In this document: positions 16,604-25,913 of the stretch, one piece after another
Layout: each line of letters opens with the position of its first letter
Numbering within the stretch: the first letter of the stretch is position 1
NCBI RefSeq assembly: GCF_963675395.1
Contig: NZ_OY776223.1
Coordinates: forward strand, 1,674,001 to 1,738,000
Source: an uncultured Vibrio sp.
GTDB taxonomy: Bacteria; Pseudomonadota; Gammaproteobacteria; Enterobacterales; Vibrionaceae
DNA length: 64,000 nucleotides
Reading direction: 5' to 3'
Notes under the pieces: model-generated
What the model saw: only the letters and a program-made list of their open reading frames with translations
The model's database searches: none
What the model was told of the DNA's origin: nothing
Position numbers and translations under genes: made by a program

Positions 16604-17647
16604 TTAAACATAGCGTGTGAATTTTTTCGGGTCGAAAGCCGCTCGGATCGCTTCACCGATGAAGGTGACCATTACCAGTACCAATACAATTGAAGTCACT
16701 ACTGACGACACAATCCATGGCGAGTCTAAATTCGACTTACCTTGTTGCAGTAGTTCACCCCAACTCGGTGTTGGTGGCATCAGACCTAAGCCTAAATAAT
16801 CTAGCGCGGTGAGTGCGGTAATGTTGGCCGCAATAGTAAATGGTGCCAGTGTTACAATCATAACCATGGTATTAGGCAGAATATGATTAAACAGAATTCG
16901 ACCCGTTGACGCACCTAACGCACGTGCTGCCATGACGTATTCACGAGCCGCTTCCTTATAGGTCATGGTCCGCATATACCAGGTCATGCCCATCCAAGTG
17001 AAGAGCACGTTGATAGCCACGAAAAGCGTAAAGGTGGGCTGAACGATGGAAACCAGAATCATAATGACGTAAAGGAACGGTACCATCGACCACACTTCTA
17101 TCAATCGCTGGACGAACAGGTCGAACTTGCCGCCCCAGAAGCCCATCGCACAACCTACTGCGGTACCAATGGCGTACGAGATAGCCATGGTCAATAAAGC
17201 AAACCCCATCGCGGTTCTAAAGCCGTAAACCAGTCGAGCTAAAATATCCCGACCAATAACGTCAGTACCCAGATAGTGCTTATTCTCGGCGCTCGGCGCT
17301 GTTGGCGGGAAATCACCACTAAAGTCCTGCTCGTACGGGTTCCAAGGTACGATGGGTAAAATCACAAAATTATCCCCACCTTGCTCGTCAAACTCTTTTT
17401 GCAGAACACGATAATCCGCTTCACTCGCTGAATTTTGGCCGAAATCACTGCCTAAGCGCACATCACTGACAACAGGAAAATAGAAACTGCCGTCGTATTT
17501 AACCACCAACGCTTTACTGTTGATCAGCAATTCAGCGAAGAGCGATAAGATCAACATGATCGATAACACCACAAACGACCAGTAACCACGTTTGATCTCT
17601 TTAAAATTACGAATTTTCTTTTGAGTTAATGGACTGACTGTAATCAT
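16604..17647 (-). CDS. Peptide ABC transporter permease (YejE-like)
   Basis: Inner-membrane subunit of 347 residues, starting at ATG 17647 with GGAG just upstream. It begins one base after the stop of the partner permease gene. An N-terminal TM (WSFVVLSIMLILSLFAELL) precedes a long periplasmic insert of about 100 residues, as in YejE. The transport domain then contains the EAA loop (AAREYVMAARALGASTGRILFNHILPN). Together with the following genes it forms a Yej-type importer. Confidence 0.92.
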   Translation of the reverse strand: MITVSPLTQKKIRNFKEIKRGYWSFVVLSIMLILSLFAELLINSKALVVKYDGSFYFPVVSDVRLGSDFGQNSASEADYRVLQKEFDEQGGDNFVILPIVPWNPYEQDFSGDFPPTAPSAENKHYLGTDVIGRDILARLVYGFRTAMGFALLTMAISYAIGTAVGCAMGFWGGKFDLFVQRLIEVWSMVPFLYVIMILVSIVQPTFTLFVAINVLFTWMGMTWYMRTMTYKEAAREYVMAARALGASTGRILFNHILPNTMVMIVTLAPFTIAANITALTALDYLGLGLMPPTPSWGELLQQGKSNLDSPWIVSSVVTSIVLVLVMVTFIGEAIRAAFDPKKFTRYV

Positions 17648-17648
17648 G

Positions 17649-18674
17649 TTACGCTCCAAACTTCACACGTGGGTCGACTAAAGCAACACAGATATCTGAA
17701 ACAATGTTACCGATCAGCAGCAATATCGCGTTGATGGCAACAATACCCATGACCACAGGATAATCACGCTCCATGATGGACTCGTAGCCCAGCAGACCAA
17801 TGCCATCGATGTTAAAGATAACTTCGATCAGGAAGGCCCCCGTCATAAAGAACAGTAAAGAGTTACCGAAATGGCTCGCAATCGGAATTAGACTGTTACG
17901 CAAAGCGTGTCTGCGAACCGCTTTCTTGAAAGGCAAACCTTTTGCAATGGCAGTACGAATGTAATCTGACGACAGGTTTTCCATCAGATTGTTTTTCATC
18001 GTCATCGTCAGCGTGGCAAAGTCACCAATCAGATAACAAATCAACGGCAATACCGCGTGCCACATGATGTCTTTTGCTTGTTCAAAGAAGGTTTCATAGT
18101 CATCAAAGTCATCGCCGACGAAACCTCCCATCGGGAACCACTCGAGGTGATAACTGAACAAGGTAATGAGCAGCACCCCCACCACATAACCAGGTAAAGC
18201 ATAGCCAACAAAGATCAATATCGAGGAGGCAGAATCAAACACAGAGCCATGCTTGAGCGCCTTGTAATAACCAAGAGGAATAGAAATAAAGTAACTGATA
18301 AAGAACGTCATCCCACCGTAAAACAGCGAAACGGGAAGACGCTCTGCGATCATGTCAGATACTGGTTCGTAGTAACGGGTTGACTCACCTAAATCCAAGG
18401 TGACCAAGCGACTTAACCACTCGACATACGCTTCTATCACCGGCTTGTCCAAGCCATAGAAAGCATTTAACTCTGCGATTTGGTCATCAGAAAGCGCGGT
18501 ATTGCCCCCCGCAGACGTCATAGCGGCGGCACCATCCCCCTGTGACTGCATCTGTGACAACATACGTTCAACAGGGCCGCCCGGCACGAAACGAGTGATG
18601 GCAAAAATAAGAATGGTAATTCCGAGAAAGGTCGGAATGACTAACGCTAAACGGCGTAAAAAGTACGACAGCAT
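17649..18674 (-). CDS. Peptide ABC transporter permease (YejB/OppB-like)
   Basis: First gene of the operon. The ATG at 18674 (MLSYFLRRL) with AAGGAG upstream gives 341 residues; a TTG two codons earlier (18680) is possible. It has the family N-terminus FLRRLALVIPTFLGITILIF, PGGP after the first TM, and an EAA loop around DYIRTAIAKGLPFKKAVRRHALRNSL. About six membrane segments are visible. It is transcribed away from the TonB-dependent receptor gene, with an 820-base shared upstream region. Confidence 0.92.
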   Translation of the reverse strand: MLSYFLRRLALVIPTFLGITILIFAITRFVPGGPVERMLSQMQSQGDGAAAMTSAGGNTALSDDQIAELNAFYGLDKPVIEAYVEWLSRLVTLDLGESTRYYEPVSDMIAERLPVSLFYGGMTFFISYFISIPLGYYKALKHGSVFDSASSILIFVGYALPGYVVGVLLITLFSYHLEWFPMGGFVGDDFDDYETFFEQAKDIMWHAVLPLICYLIGDFATLTMTMKNNLMENLSSDYIRTAIAKGLPFKKAVRRHALRNSLIPIASHFGNSLLFFMTGAFLIEVIFNIDGIGLLGYESIMERDYPVVMGIVAINAILLLIGNIVSDICVALVDPRVKFGA

Positions 18675-19086
18675 ATACAACTTGCTCCTTGTCTACTGTC
18701 CAATCTAGACCGGTTTAACAGAGAAAGTTCCGGCCCCAAATGGTGCATATCTATACTTGCAGAAATTCAAACCATTGAAACACGCTCCATGTGTGTCGAA
18801 CACTTGTTTTTAAATGACTGCAATAATGTCAGCGTCATATTTAGCTTGAATCCACATTAGCTTCAAGTGTTTAAAAACAAAACATGACGCACTTCGTCCA
18901 CTATCAAAAAAACGCATTATTTTGATAAAAAATGATAAAAAACCACAAAAATAATTCATACAGAATATCAATCTGGCCACATTAGAGCCAAAACCCTACA
19001 TAAAAATGCAAAAATTAAGAATAATAAGACATTCATAACCTAAGCATATTGACTCAGAATTTCGAGTGAGCCCTTTAGAATCAATG

Positions 19087-19105
19087 GGTATCATATTTTG
19101 ATACC
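19087..19105. promoter_or_regulatory. Perfect dyad GGTATCA-N5-TGATACC, possible operator
   Basis: Two 7-bp arms are separated by TATTT. There is no adjacent T-run, so it is not a terminator. It sits roughly mid-way in the divergent region, a good place for a shared regulator. The regulator is unknown. Confidence 0.4.
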
Positions 19106-19377
19106 ACCTAACGTGCTAGAACCAACTTGATTAGCATTTCATATAAAACTCGTATCAGAATTATTAACTGGAAAAATACATTTTTTCAGATTCAATTACC
19201 CGCTCAAAAACCATACACAACATAACCCATTAAAGTTTACAAGAAAGACAAAACACGGTGTTTTATCGAGGTTTAATGTCATTTATTTTATATTTCTTGG
19301 ATATTAATTCTGCAATTTATAACAAATTTAGTTTTTTACATCTTTTTTACATTTAACCATGTCAGTTTACCACTGGT

Positions 19378-19407
19378 TTGACTTCCTTTTTTGACCTCGG
19401 TTATACA
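19378..19407 (+). promoter_or_regulatory. Candidate promoter of the TonB-dependent receptor gene
   Basis: TTGACT (19378-19383) is followed after 17 bases by TTATAC (19401-19406), or after 18 by TATACA. It would give a leader of about 80 bases containing TTAACG twice and the dyad TGGTCGTTATACGACCA (19443-19459). Confidence 0.4.
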
Positions 19408-19494
19408 TTGGCCGCACGTTAACGAAACATTAACGTCACATTTGGTCGTTATACGACCAGACACAGGAAATAATAATAAATTGGAGCAACAAGG

Positions 19495-22092
19495 ATGTAT
19501 AAAAACACAACAGCTTTATCTGTTGCGATCAGTCTTGCTTTAGGTACGGCGACGGCATTCGCACCTGTAGCAGCCCAGGCAGAAGAGCAGCAAGTTGAAA
19601 AACTTCAAAAGATGAAAGTGACTGGTTCGCGCCTTACGCGCGCATCGATGGAAGGAAGCACTCCGATAGCAGTGATCGGCAGAGCAGAAATCGAACGTGC
19701 TGGTGACATATCGATTGCAGACGTTCTACGCAAATCTTCATTCAACTCATTTGGTTCTTACAGTGAAAGCTCTGGTAGCTCATGGCAAAGTCAGGCAACC
19801 ATCGCTCTACGTGGTTTAGGCGCTTCACGAACTCTGGTTTTGGTTAACGGTAAACGTCTACCTGGTTCAGCAACCATGGGTGGTGGCGCAGCGAACATCA
19901 ACGCGATCCCATCTGCGATTGTTGAACGTGTTGAAGTGATGGCCGACGGTGGCTCAGCGGTATACGGCTCCGATGCAGTTGCTGGTGTAGTCAACATCAT
20001 CCTGAAAGAAGAGTTTGATGGCATTAACGTAACGGTTGGTTCAGGCATCCCTAGCCAGGACGGCGGTGATGAAGGAAACGTTGCACTTGTGATGGGTACC
20101 AGCGGCGAGAAAGGTAACATCATGTTCTCGTTTGAACATGACAGCAAAGATGAAATCTACCAACGCGATCGCGATTACTTGAGCTCAACCAACACAGGTG
20201 CAGATAGCTTATTCGATATGTCGGGAGTCAGCTATTTCGCTCGTAACGTGTACCATGACGGCGAATTAAAAGCCCTAAACGGTTTCAACACTGACGAATC
20301 TTGTACATCAAAAGGGTTCGTTGGTCTAACAAACTACCCAGGCCTGGGTGACATTTGTGGTTATGACTACACTGGCGAAGCGGCTCAAACTGCCTCTCTA
20401 GAACGTAACACGGTATTTGTTAACGGTAATATCTTCCTGACTGACGACACAACATTTAATTCACAATTGCTACTAAACCGGAACGAAAGTTTTGGTCGTT
20501 TCGCACCAGCTGCGGGTAGCTTTACAGTAAACCCGGACACTGATGGTGGTGCGGCATTCTTCGCAGAAAATGGCCTTGATCCAACAGCCGGCCCTGCTTC
20601 GGTCTACTATCGTTTCAACAACGTTGGTACACGTGATAATACCGTTAAAGATTTCCAGGCTGATTTCAAAGCAGGCTTAGATGGTACCCTTTACACCGAT
20701 TCCTTCGGCGACGTGATTTGGGAAGCCGGCTACCATATGAACTACTCCAACGGTAGCGAAACAGGCACTGGCTATGTCTTCGGTTCAGCCGCATCACAAC
20801 TTGTAGAATCAGGTCAGTTTGTAGACGGTGAGTTCAGCGCAGACGCGACAGATCAGCTTTCTGCGGGAACTGGCCGTGAAACAGAAATGGAAATGCACCA
20901 GTTCTCTGGTGGTCTTCAGTTTGACCTCGCGCAAGTGGGTGACGTAACGATTCCACTTTATCTTGGTGCCGAGTTCACCACTTACGATTACTCCGATATC
21001 TATGACCCACAGAGTGAAGCGGGTAACATCATCGGTAGTGCGGGTAACTCTGCTGGTGGTGATCGCGAAACATACGCATTTTATGCGGAGTCTTTGATCG
21101 CATTCACTGATGAGTTGGAAATGAACCTGGCGGCGCGTTACGACCACTACAGCGACTTCGGTGATGAGATCTCGCCAAAAGTTTCTTTCCGTTACCAGCC
21201 TCTTGATAACCTGATGTTCCGTGCTGGTGCTGGTATGGGCTTCCGCGCTCCAACACTATCTGACCTTTACGCGGCTGACAGCGACTCATCAGACTTCGCA
21301 AAAGACTACAGCTACTGTACAGCGAATGGTATTGCAATCGAAGACTGTCCAGAGACTCAATACGATGTGACTCGTACTTCAAACGAAGATCTGGAAGCAG
21401 AAACGTCAGTATCATTTAACTTCGGTGTGAGCTACTCACCAATCGAAGATCTAGACGTAACAGTGGATTACTACAACATCAGCATTGATGACATGATCAC
21501 ACTGAATACTCTGCAAAGTATGATCGACGAGGAGCGTAGCTCTGGAGTTTCAAACCCGAACATCATCCGTGAAAACGGTCGTATCATTGAAGCAACAGCA
21601 GGTCTGCAGAACCTGGGTACACTGGATACATCAGGTCTTGACCTGAAACTGGGCTACCGTTACGACTTCGATTACGCGACTGTTCGTTACGACTTTATGG
21701 GTAGCTACGTACTTGACTACAGCACACCTGAATACGTCGGCGGTCCAACGAACAACCAGGTAGGCCGTAACGGCATGCCTGAGTACCGCTTCAACTCTGG
21801 TGTGGGTGTGAGCTTCCTTGAAGATCATGACATCTACCTATCTGCAGATCACATCGCAGATCAGGCACAAGATGTTGACGACAACTACAAGAAAACTGGC
21901 CACATCTCTTCTCAAACAACGTGGAACGTTGCATACAACTACCTGGCTCCATGGGATGCAAAATTCACAGCGGGTGTACGTAACCTGACTGACGAAGATC
22001 CAGCATTTGAATCTGACGGTGTGACTTACGAATCAGACCTATACAGCATTCAAGGCCGTGTTTACTTCTTGAAATACTCTCAAAACTTTTAA
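19495..22092 (+). CDS. TonB-dependent outer-membrane receptor
   Basis: An 865-residue outer-membrane transporter. A signal peptide (about residues 1-29, cleavage near AQA) is followed by a possible TonB box around EKLQKMKVTGS. The plug domain spans roughly 50-170 and contains LRGLGASRTLVLVNGKRLPG, then VERVEVMADGGSAVYGSDAVAGVVNIILK. The long barrel ends in a C-terminal strand with final Phe (LKYSQNF). AAGGA lies five bases before the ATG. It faces a peptide ABC operon and is followed after 72 bases by the TonB energising cluster, so a peptide-like substrate is a reasonable inference. No siderophore signature or Fur box was seen. Confidence 0.93.
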   Translation: MYKNTTALSVAISLALGTATAFAPVAAQAEEQQVEKLQKMKVTGSRLTRASMEGSTPIAVIGRAEIERAGDISIADVLRKSSFNSFGSYSESSGSSWQSQATIALRGLGASRTLVLVNGKRLPGSATMGGGAANINAIPSAIVERVEVMADGGSAVYGSDAVAGVVNIILKEEFDGINVTVGSGIPSQDGGDEGNVALVMGTSGEKGNIMFSFEHDSKDEIYQRDRDYLSSTNTGADSLFDMSGVSYFARNVYHDGELKALNGFNTDESCTSKGFVGLTNYPGLGDICGYDYTGEAAQTASLERNTVFVNGNIFLTDDTTFNSQLLLNRNESFGRFAPAAGSFTVNPDTDGGAAFFAENGLDPTAGPASVYYRFNNVGTRDNTVKDFQADFKAGLDGTLYTDSFGDVIWEAGYHMNYSNGSETGTGYVFGSAASQLVESGQFVDGEFSADATDQLSAGTGRETEMEMHQFSGGLQFDLAQVGDVTIPLYLGAEFTTYDYSDIYDPQSEAGNIIGSAGNSAGGDRETYAFYAESLIAFTDELEMNLAARYDHYSDFGDEISPKVSFRYQPLDNLMFRAGAGMGFRAPTLSDLYAADSDSSDFAKDYSYCTANGIAIEDCPETQYDVTRTSNEDLEAETSVSFNFGVSYSPIEDLDVTVDYYNISIDDMITLNTLQSMIDEERSSGVSNPNIIRENGRIIEATAGLQNLGTLDTSGLDLKLGYRYDFDYATVRYDFMGSYVLDYSTPEYVGGPTNNQVGRNGMPEYRFNSGVGVSFLEDHDIYLSADHIADQAQDVDDNYKKTGHISSQTTWNVAYNYLAPWDAKFTAGVRNLTDEDPAFESDGVTYESDLYSIQGRVYFLKYSQNF

Positions 22093-22164
22093 TTAAGACC
22101 TTTGGCGCAGGAGGATTTCCTGCGCCCTATTCGACTGACTTTATACACTAACAAGGATGCTACT

Positions 22165-22929
22165 ATGACGTTAAAGGAATTTGGCGTAAGTGCGTTGACT
22201 GCCGCGATCCTGTCGGTAAGTGGTGCAGCAATGGCCGCTGACTCAGGAACCGTCGTCTCTAACCAAGCACAAACCACAAAGTCTTCACAGGCTTCACAAC
22301 AAAAAATCGACAACTATGCTGAAAGCACCGAAGGCATGTTGGCTGAATACAAAGGCTTACTTCGTCAAATCGACAGCATGAAAGTCTACAATGAGCAAAT
22401 TAACCGTATGGTTCAATCTCAGCACGGTGAGTTGGACTCGTTAAACAGTCAAATTGCTCAAATCGATCAAACGGCAACCGAAGTTGTTCCTCTAACACTA
22501 AAAATGATCGATGCACTAGACGAATTCGTGACACTCGATTTGCCGTTCCAGAAAGTAGAACGTAATAAACGCGTTCAAGAATTACGTCGCCTGATGGACC
22601 GTGCAGACGTAACGACTTCAGAGAAATTCCGTAAAGTAATGGAAGCTTACCAAATCGAAGAAGGCTTCTCGCGCTCCATTGAATCTTACAAAGCTAGCCT
22701 GGATCGTAACGGCGAAGTTGTGACTTATGACTTCTTGCGTATTGGTCGTACGGCGCTTCTCTTCCAATCTCCAGACGGCGGTGAAACCGGTATGTGGAAC
22801 CAACAAACTCGTCAATGGGAAACACTACCTGAAAGCTACCGTATCGCTGTACAGCAAGGTCTGCGCATCGCTAAGAAGCAAGCGCCACCATCGCTGATCA
22901 AACTGCCTGTATTTGCTGGGGAGGAATAA
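22165..22929 (+). CDS. DUF3450 periplasmic protein of the TonB cluster
   Basis: The ATG at 22165 behind AAGGA gives 254 residues with a signal peptide (MTLKEFGVSALTAAILSVSG, cleavage after AMA). An upstream in-frame start at 22102 would hide the signal and is rejected. The mature protein is coiled-coil prone in its first half (GMLAEYKGLLRQIDSMKVYN). DUF3450 proteins precede the ttpC-exbB-exbD-tonB genes in TonB2-type clusters of vibrios; a role in assembling or tuning the motor is likely but unproven. It is four bases from the next gene. Confidence 0.85.
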   Translation: MTLKEFGVSALTAAILSVSGAAMAADSGTVVSNQAQTTKSSQASQQKIDNYAESTEGMLAEYKGLLRQIDSMKVYNEQINRMVQSQHGELDSLNSQIAQIDQTATEVVPLTLKMIDALDEFVTLDLPFQKVERNKRVQELRRLMDRADVTTSEKFRKVMEAYQIEEGFSRSIESYKASLDRNGEVVTYDFLRIGRTALLFQSPDGGETGMWNQQTRQWETLPESYRIAVQQGLRIAKKQAPPSLIKLPVFAGEE

Positions 22930-22932
22930 GAG

Positions 22933-24294
22933 ATGAAAGGATTCAAAACTCTAGCCGCTGGTCTACTAGCTAGCTTATTTATGGTTTCTGCCGTTCAAGC
23001 AGAAACACCGAAAACACTGTCTGAACTACTGAAAAACGTAAAATCAGAAAGTATTGTTGAATCGAAAGAAAACAAAGAACGTGAAGCTATCTTCAAACGC
23101 GATCGTGACCAACAAGCTGCGTTGCTGCAACAAGCGCGCGATGAGCTGGCGTCACAACAAGCGCTTGGTGATGAGTTAAAAGCAACGTTCGATGAAAACG
23201 ACCAACAGCTGACTGAACTGACTGAAACGCTGCGCGTTCGCTCAGGTACTTTAGGTGAGATGTTTGGTGTGGTTCGTCAGTACGCCGGCGAATTTAAAGG
23301 CCTGTTTGCTGCTTCGCAAAATGCAGTTCAATTTCCAGAACGTGACGCGCTACTGACGAAATTGGCAGAAAGTAAAGAACTGCCATCAACTCAAGAGCTA
23401 GAAGCATTCTGGCATACCATCCTCCAACAAGTCATTGTGTCGGGCGAAACAACCACAACTCAAGCCACAGTCGTTTATGGTGAAGGTAACGAAGCCGTTC
23501 ACAACGTTACATTGGTGGGTGAATTTAACGCCATTGCTGATGGAAAATACGTTACTTACGTTCCTCAAACGGCTAAGTTCGAAGAGCTATCACGCCAACC
23601 GAGCAAAAACATCACCGGTCTGGTCGATGGTTTCGAGTCAGCAACAGGCACTTACGAGCCACTATTTCTTGACCCATCTCGTGGTGTGATCTTATCGCTA
23701 CTTGTACAAAGCCCTACCGTTGAAGAGCGTATTGACCAAGGTGGCATCGTTGGTTACGTCATCCTGACAATGGGTGCCGTTGGTGCCATCATCGCCCTAA
23801 TGTGTTTCCTACGCCTTCAGGTTATTGGTGGAAAAATGCGTAAACAGGCGAAATCTGAAACGGTTATCCCTGGCAACCCACTGGGTGAAGTTATTCAGGC
23901 CTACCAAGAGCACAAAGGCGACAACCTTGAAGATCTGGAAGCGAAACTGGACGAAATCATCCTGCGTAACGCACCAAGTATCGAACGCTTTATCAGCTCA
24001 ATCAAACTGTTTGCTTCTGTCGCACCGCTACTCGGTCTACTGGGTACAGTAATGGGTATGATCGGCACCTTCCAGGCAATCACACTATTTGGTACAGGCG
24101 ACCCGAAACTCATGGCTGGCGGTATCTCTGAAGCATTGGTCACCACCATGCTAGGTCTGGTTGTCGCTATTCCTCTGCTGTTCCTTTACACCATCGTACA
24201 CAGTAAAGGTCGTCGTTTGGTTCAAACTCTTGAAGAACAGAGTGCAGGTTTCATCGCTCGCTATCAGGAAAAACTACATAAAGCCGAAAGCTAA
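22933..24294 (+). CDS. TtpC-like MotA/TolQ/ExbB proton-channel family protein
   Basis: A 453-residue fusion of a periplasmic region and an ExbB-like channel. The signal peptide (MKGFKTLAAGLLASLFMVSAVQA) is followed by a coiled-coil stretch rich in Gln and Glu (about 45-105). A globular periplasmic part leads to a TM near 270-292. The C-terminal MotA/TolQ/ExbB domain contains ASVAPLLGLLGTVMGMIGTF and a last TM near 400. TtpC is required, besides ExbB, for TonB2-dependent uptake in vibrios. The reading frame is four bases after the DUF3450 gene and ten before exbB. The symbol is left blank because the paralogue number is uncertain. Confidence 0.9.
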   Translation: MKGFKTLAAGLLASLFMVSAVQAETPKTLSELLKNVKSESIVESKENKEREAIFKRDRDQQAALLQQARDELASQQALGDELKATFDENDQQLTELTETLRVRSGTLGEMFGVVRQYAGEFKGLFAASQNAVQFPERDALLTKLAESKELPSTQELEAFWHTILQQVIVSGETTTTQATVVYGEGNEAVHNVTLVGEFNAIADGKYVTYVPQTAKFEELSRQPSKNITGLVDGFESATGTYEPLFLDPSRGVILSLLVQSPTVEERIDQGGIVGYVILTMGAVGAIIALMCFLRLQVIGGKMRKQAKSETVIPGNPLGEVIQAYQEHKGDNLEDLEAKLDEIILRNAPSIERFISSIKLFASVAPLLGLLGTVMGMIGTFQAITLFGTGDPKLMAGGISEALVTTMLGLVVAIPLLFLYTIVHSKGRRLVQTLEEQSAGFIARYQEKLHKAES

Positions 24295-24303
24295 GGAGGC
24301 GTT

Positions 24304-24831
24304 ATGTGGTGGTTAGTTGGAGAACTTGAATCAATTAGGCGCTTCTTGGGAATGGGTGGTGATGTACTCGTCGCCATCTTTATCCTCAGCTTTATGTTGT
24401 GGGCAGTCCTGCTAGAACGTTGGTTCTACTTTGCTGCCGTCGCTCCAAAGGCCATGAAAAAAGCCGTGAGCCTTTGGGGGGAGCGTTCAGAACATCAAAG
24501 CTGGAACGCAAAGATGATCCGACAAGAAATTGTTTCTCGTCAGGATATTGAGAATAAAAAGGGGCTGCCAATCGTCAAAGTATTGATTGCGCTTTGCCCC
24601 CTACTCGGTCTGCTCGGCACGGTTGTCGGCATGATCCAGGTATTCGACATCTTAGCGGTAACAGGAACAGGAAGCCCTCGAGCAATGGCCTCGGGGATCT
24701 CAAAGGCAACAATCCCAACGTTAGCCGGGATGGTGGCTTCTTTATCAGGACTGTTCTTTAGTTCACGTCTTGATCATTTAGCCAAAGTCACAACGCAAAA
24801 GCTGGAAGATAAGCTAAAGCATATTGCCTGA
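24304..24831 (+). CDS. exbB: ExbB-family proton channel subunit
   Basis: 175 residues, typical of the short ExbB2-type proteins. Three membrane segments are visible: about 18-37 (VLVAIFILSFMLWAVLLERW), 90-112 (VKVLIALCPLLGLLGTVVGM) and 135-155. The second contains the conserved GLLGTV motif shared with the TtpC-like protein. With ExbD it forms the proton-driven motor that energises TonB. GGAGG lies five bases before the ATG. Confidence 0.92.
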   Translation: MWWLVGELESIRRFLGMGGDVLVAIFILSFMLWAVLLERWFYFAAVAPKAMKKAVSLWGERSEHQSWNAKMIRQEIVSRQDIENKKGLPIVKVLIALCPLLGLLGTVVGMIQVFDILAVTGTGSPRAMASGISKATIPTLAGMVASLSGLFFSSRLDHLAKVTTQKLEDKLKHIA

Positions 24832-24856
24832 GTAAATGGAATTAGAGGTATAGGTC

Positions 24857-25264
24857 ATGAAAAGACGCTATAGCAGTGATAGCAGTGATGAAACCGCTAT
24901 CGATATGACACCGATGCTCGACATCGTATTCATCATGTTGATCTTCTTTATCGTAACAACATCGTTCGTTAAAGAAGCGGGTATAGAAGTAAACCGCCCA
25001 ACGGCAAGCTCAGCACAAACCGTGAAGAAAGGTAACATCATGGTTGCAGTTGGTGCAGCGGGTGACGTTTGGGTGGATAAACGACGTATTGAAGTCGACG
25101 CCGTTCGCGCCAACATCGAGCGTCTTCGCGCAGAAAGCCCTGATGGTGCCGTTGTTATCCAGGCGGATACAGAAGCCAACGCAGGCGTAGTCGTGAAGGT
25201 TATGGACCAGATCAAGATGGCAGGTGTAGAAAGCATCTCCATTGCCGCAACCGGTAAGGATTAA
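24857..25264 (+). CDS. exbD: ExbD-family motor subunit
   Basis: 135 residues with one N-terminal TM. The conserved DMTPMLDIVFIMLIFFIVT (about residues 17-35) carries the membrane Asp (D23 in MLD) needed for proton coupling, followed by a periplasmic domain. The gene lies 25 bases after exbB and its stop is four bases before the tonB ATG. Confidence 0.94.
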   Translation: MKRRYSSDSSDETAIDMTPMLDIVFIMLIFFIVTTSFVKEAGIEVNRPTASSAQTVKKGNIMVAVGAAGDVWVDKRRIEVDAVRANIERLRAESPDGAVVIQADTEANAGVVVKVMDQIKMAGVESISIAATGKD

Positions 25265-25268
25265 GCTT

Positions 25269-25901
25269 ATGCGGTATCTGGCCTCAATTGCACTGGCGCT
25301 CATTGTCTCCCTCGGACTGTTCTGGGGGATGGACAAGCTGGTAAACAAAGAGCGCCACGAGCTAGTGTCGAATGATGACCAACGTATGGTCGAGTTCATT
25401 CGCATTAAACCAGACGAAAAAATACAGGAGAAAAAACGCGAACTGCCGAAACCACCACCACCTAAGCGTCCGCCGCCGCCACCAGAAATGAAGGTGACGT
25501 CGACAGTGAAGCCGGTGATGGATCAAATTCCAATGGACATGCCAAAGCTAGACCTGCCAGTTAACGTAACCGGTGGTTCAGTACTGGGTCACTACACACA
25601 AGGTGGCGGTGCTCAGGTCATTGGCGGCGGAGGCCCGGTTCCTCTGGCAACGTTCCAACCGCAGATGCCTCGTAAAGCAGCACGCTCGGGACTTGAGAAA
25701 GGTATCGTACTGGTAGAGTTTACCGTTAATGAACGCGGTGGCGTCGAAGATGTAAAAGTCTTAAAAGAGTCCCCACGTAAGTTAGGCTTGGGTAGAGCCG
25801 CGAAAAGCACTGTAGCTAAATGGACCTTCAAACCTAAGATGGTCGAAGGTAAAGCAGTGAGTTCGCGCCTTTCTCAAGAAATTGAGTTCTCTACCAACTA
25901 A
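25269..25901 (+). CDS. tonB: TonB energy-transducing protein (TonB2/TonB3 type)
   Basis: The ATG at 25269 gives 210 residues. There is an N-terminal anchor (MRYLASIALALIVSLGLFWG) and a short proline-rich spacer with two runs of four to five prolines (about residues 63-76). The C-terminal TonB domain is VLVEFTVNERGGVEDVKVLK, ending KWTFKPKMVEGKAVSS...IEFSTN. It is shorter than TonB1, as is usual for TonB2-type proteins of vibrios. Clustering with DUF3450, TtpC, ExbB, ExbD and a TPR protein points to a TonB2 or TonB3 system; the number is not decided by sequence alone. Confidence 0.92.
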   Translation: MRYLASIALALIVSLGLFWGMDKLVNKERHELVSNDDQRMVEFIRIKPDEKIQEKKRELPKPPPPKRPPPPPEMKVTSTVKPVMDQIPMDMPKLDLPVNVTGGSVLGHYTQGGGAQVIGGGGPVPLATFQPQMPRKAARSGLEKGIVLVEFTVNERGGVEDVKVLKESPRKLGLGRAAKSTVAKWTFKPKMVEGKAVSSRLSQEIEFSTN

Positions 25902-25913
25902 GGAGTCGCAATC

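Larger units (their letters stand above)
18675..19494. promoter_or_regulatory. 820-base divergent control region between the ABC operon and the TonB receptor
   Basis: No gene is visible. The region is AT-rich and contains a perfect 7-bp dyad (19087-19105), a candidate receptor promoter (19378-19407) and a short dyad in the receptor leader (19443-19459). I found no Fur-like 19-mer, which argues against simple iron control. I could not place the leftward promoter of the ABC operon. Confidence 0.6.

Noticed and set aside
18675..19494. Fur box for iron control of the TonB receptor
   Set aside because: I looked for a GATAATGAT-type 19-mer; only isolated GATAAAAAATGATAA-like AT-rich words occur, which is not enough.
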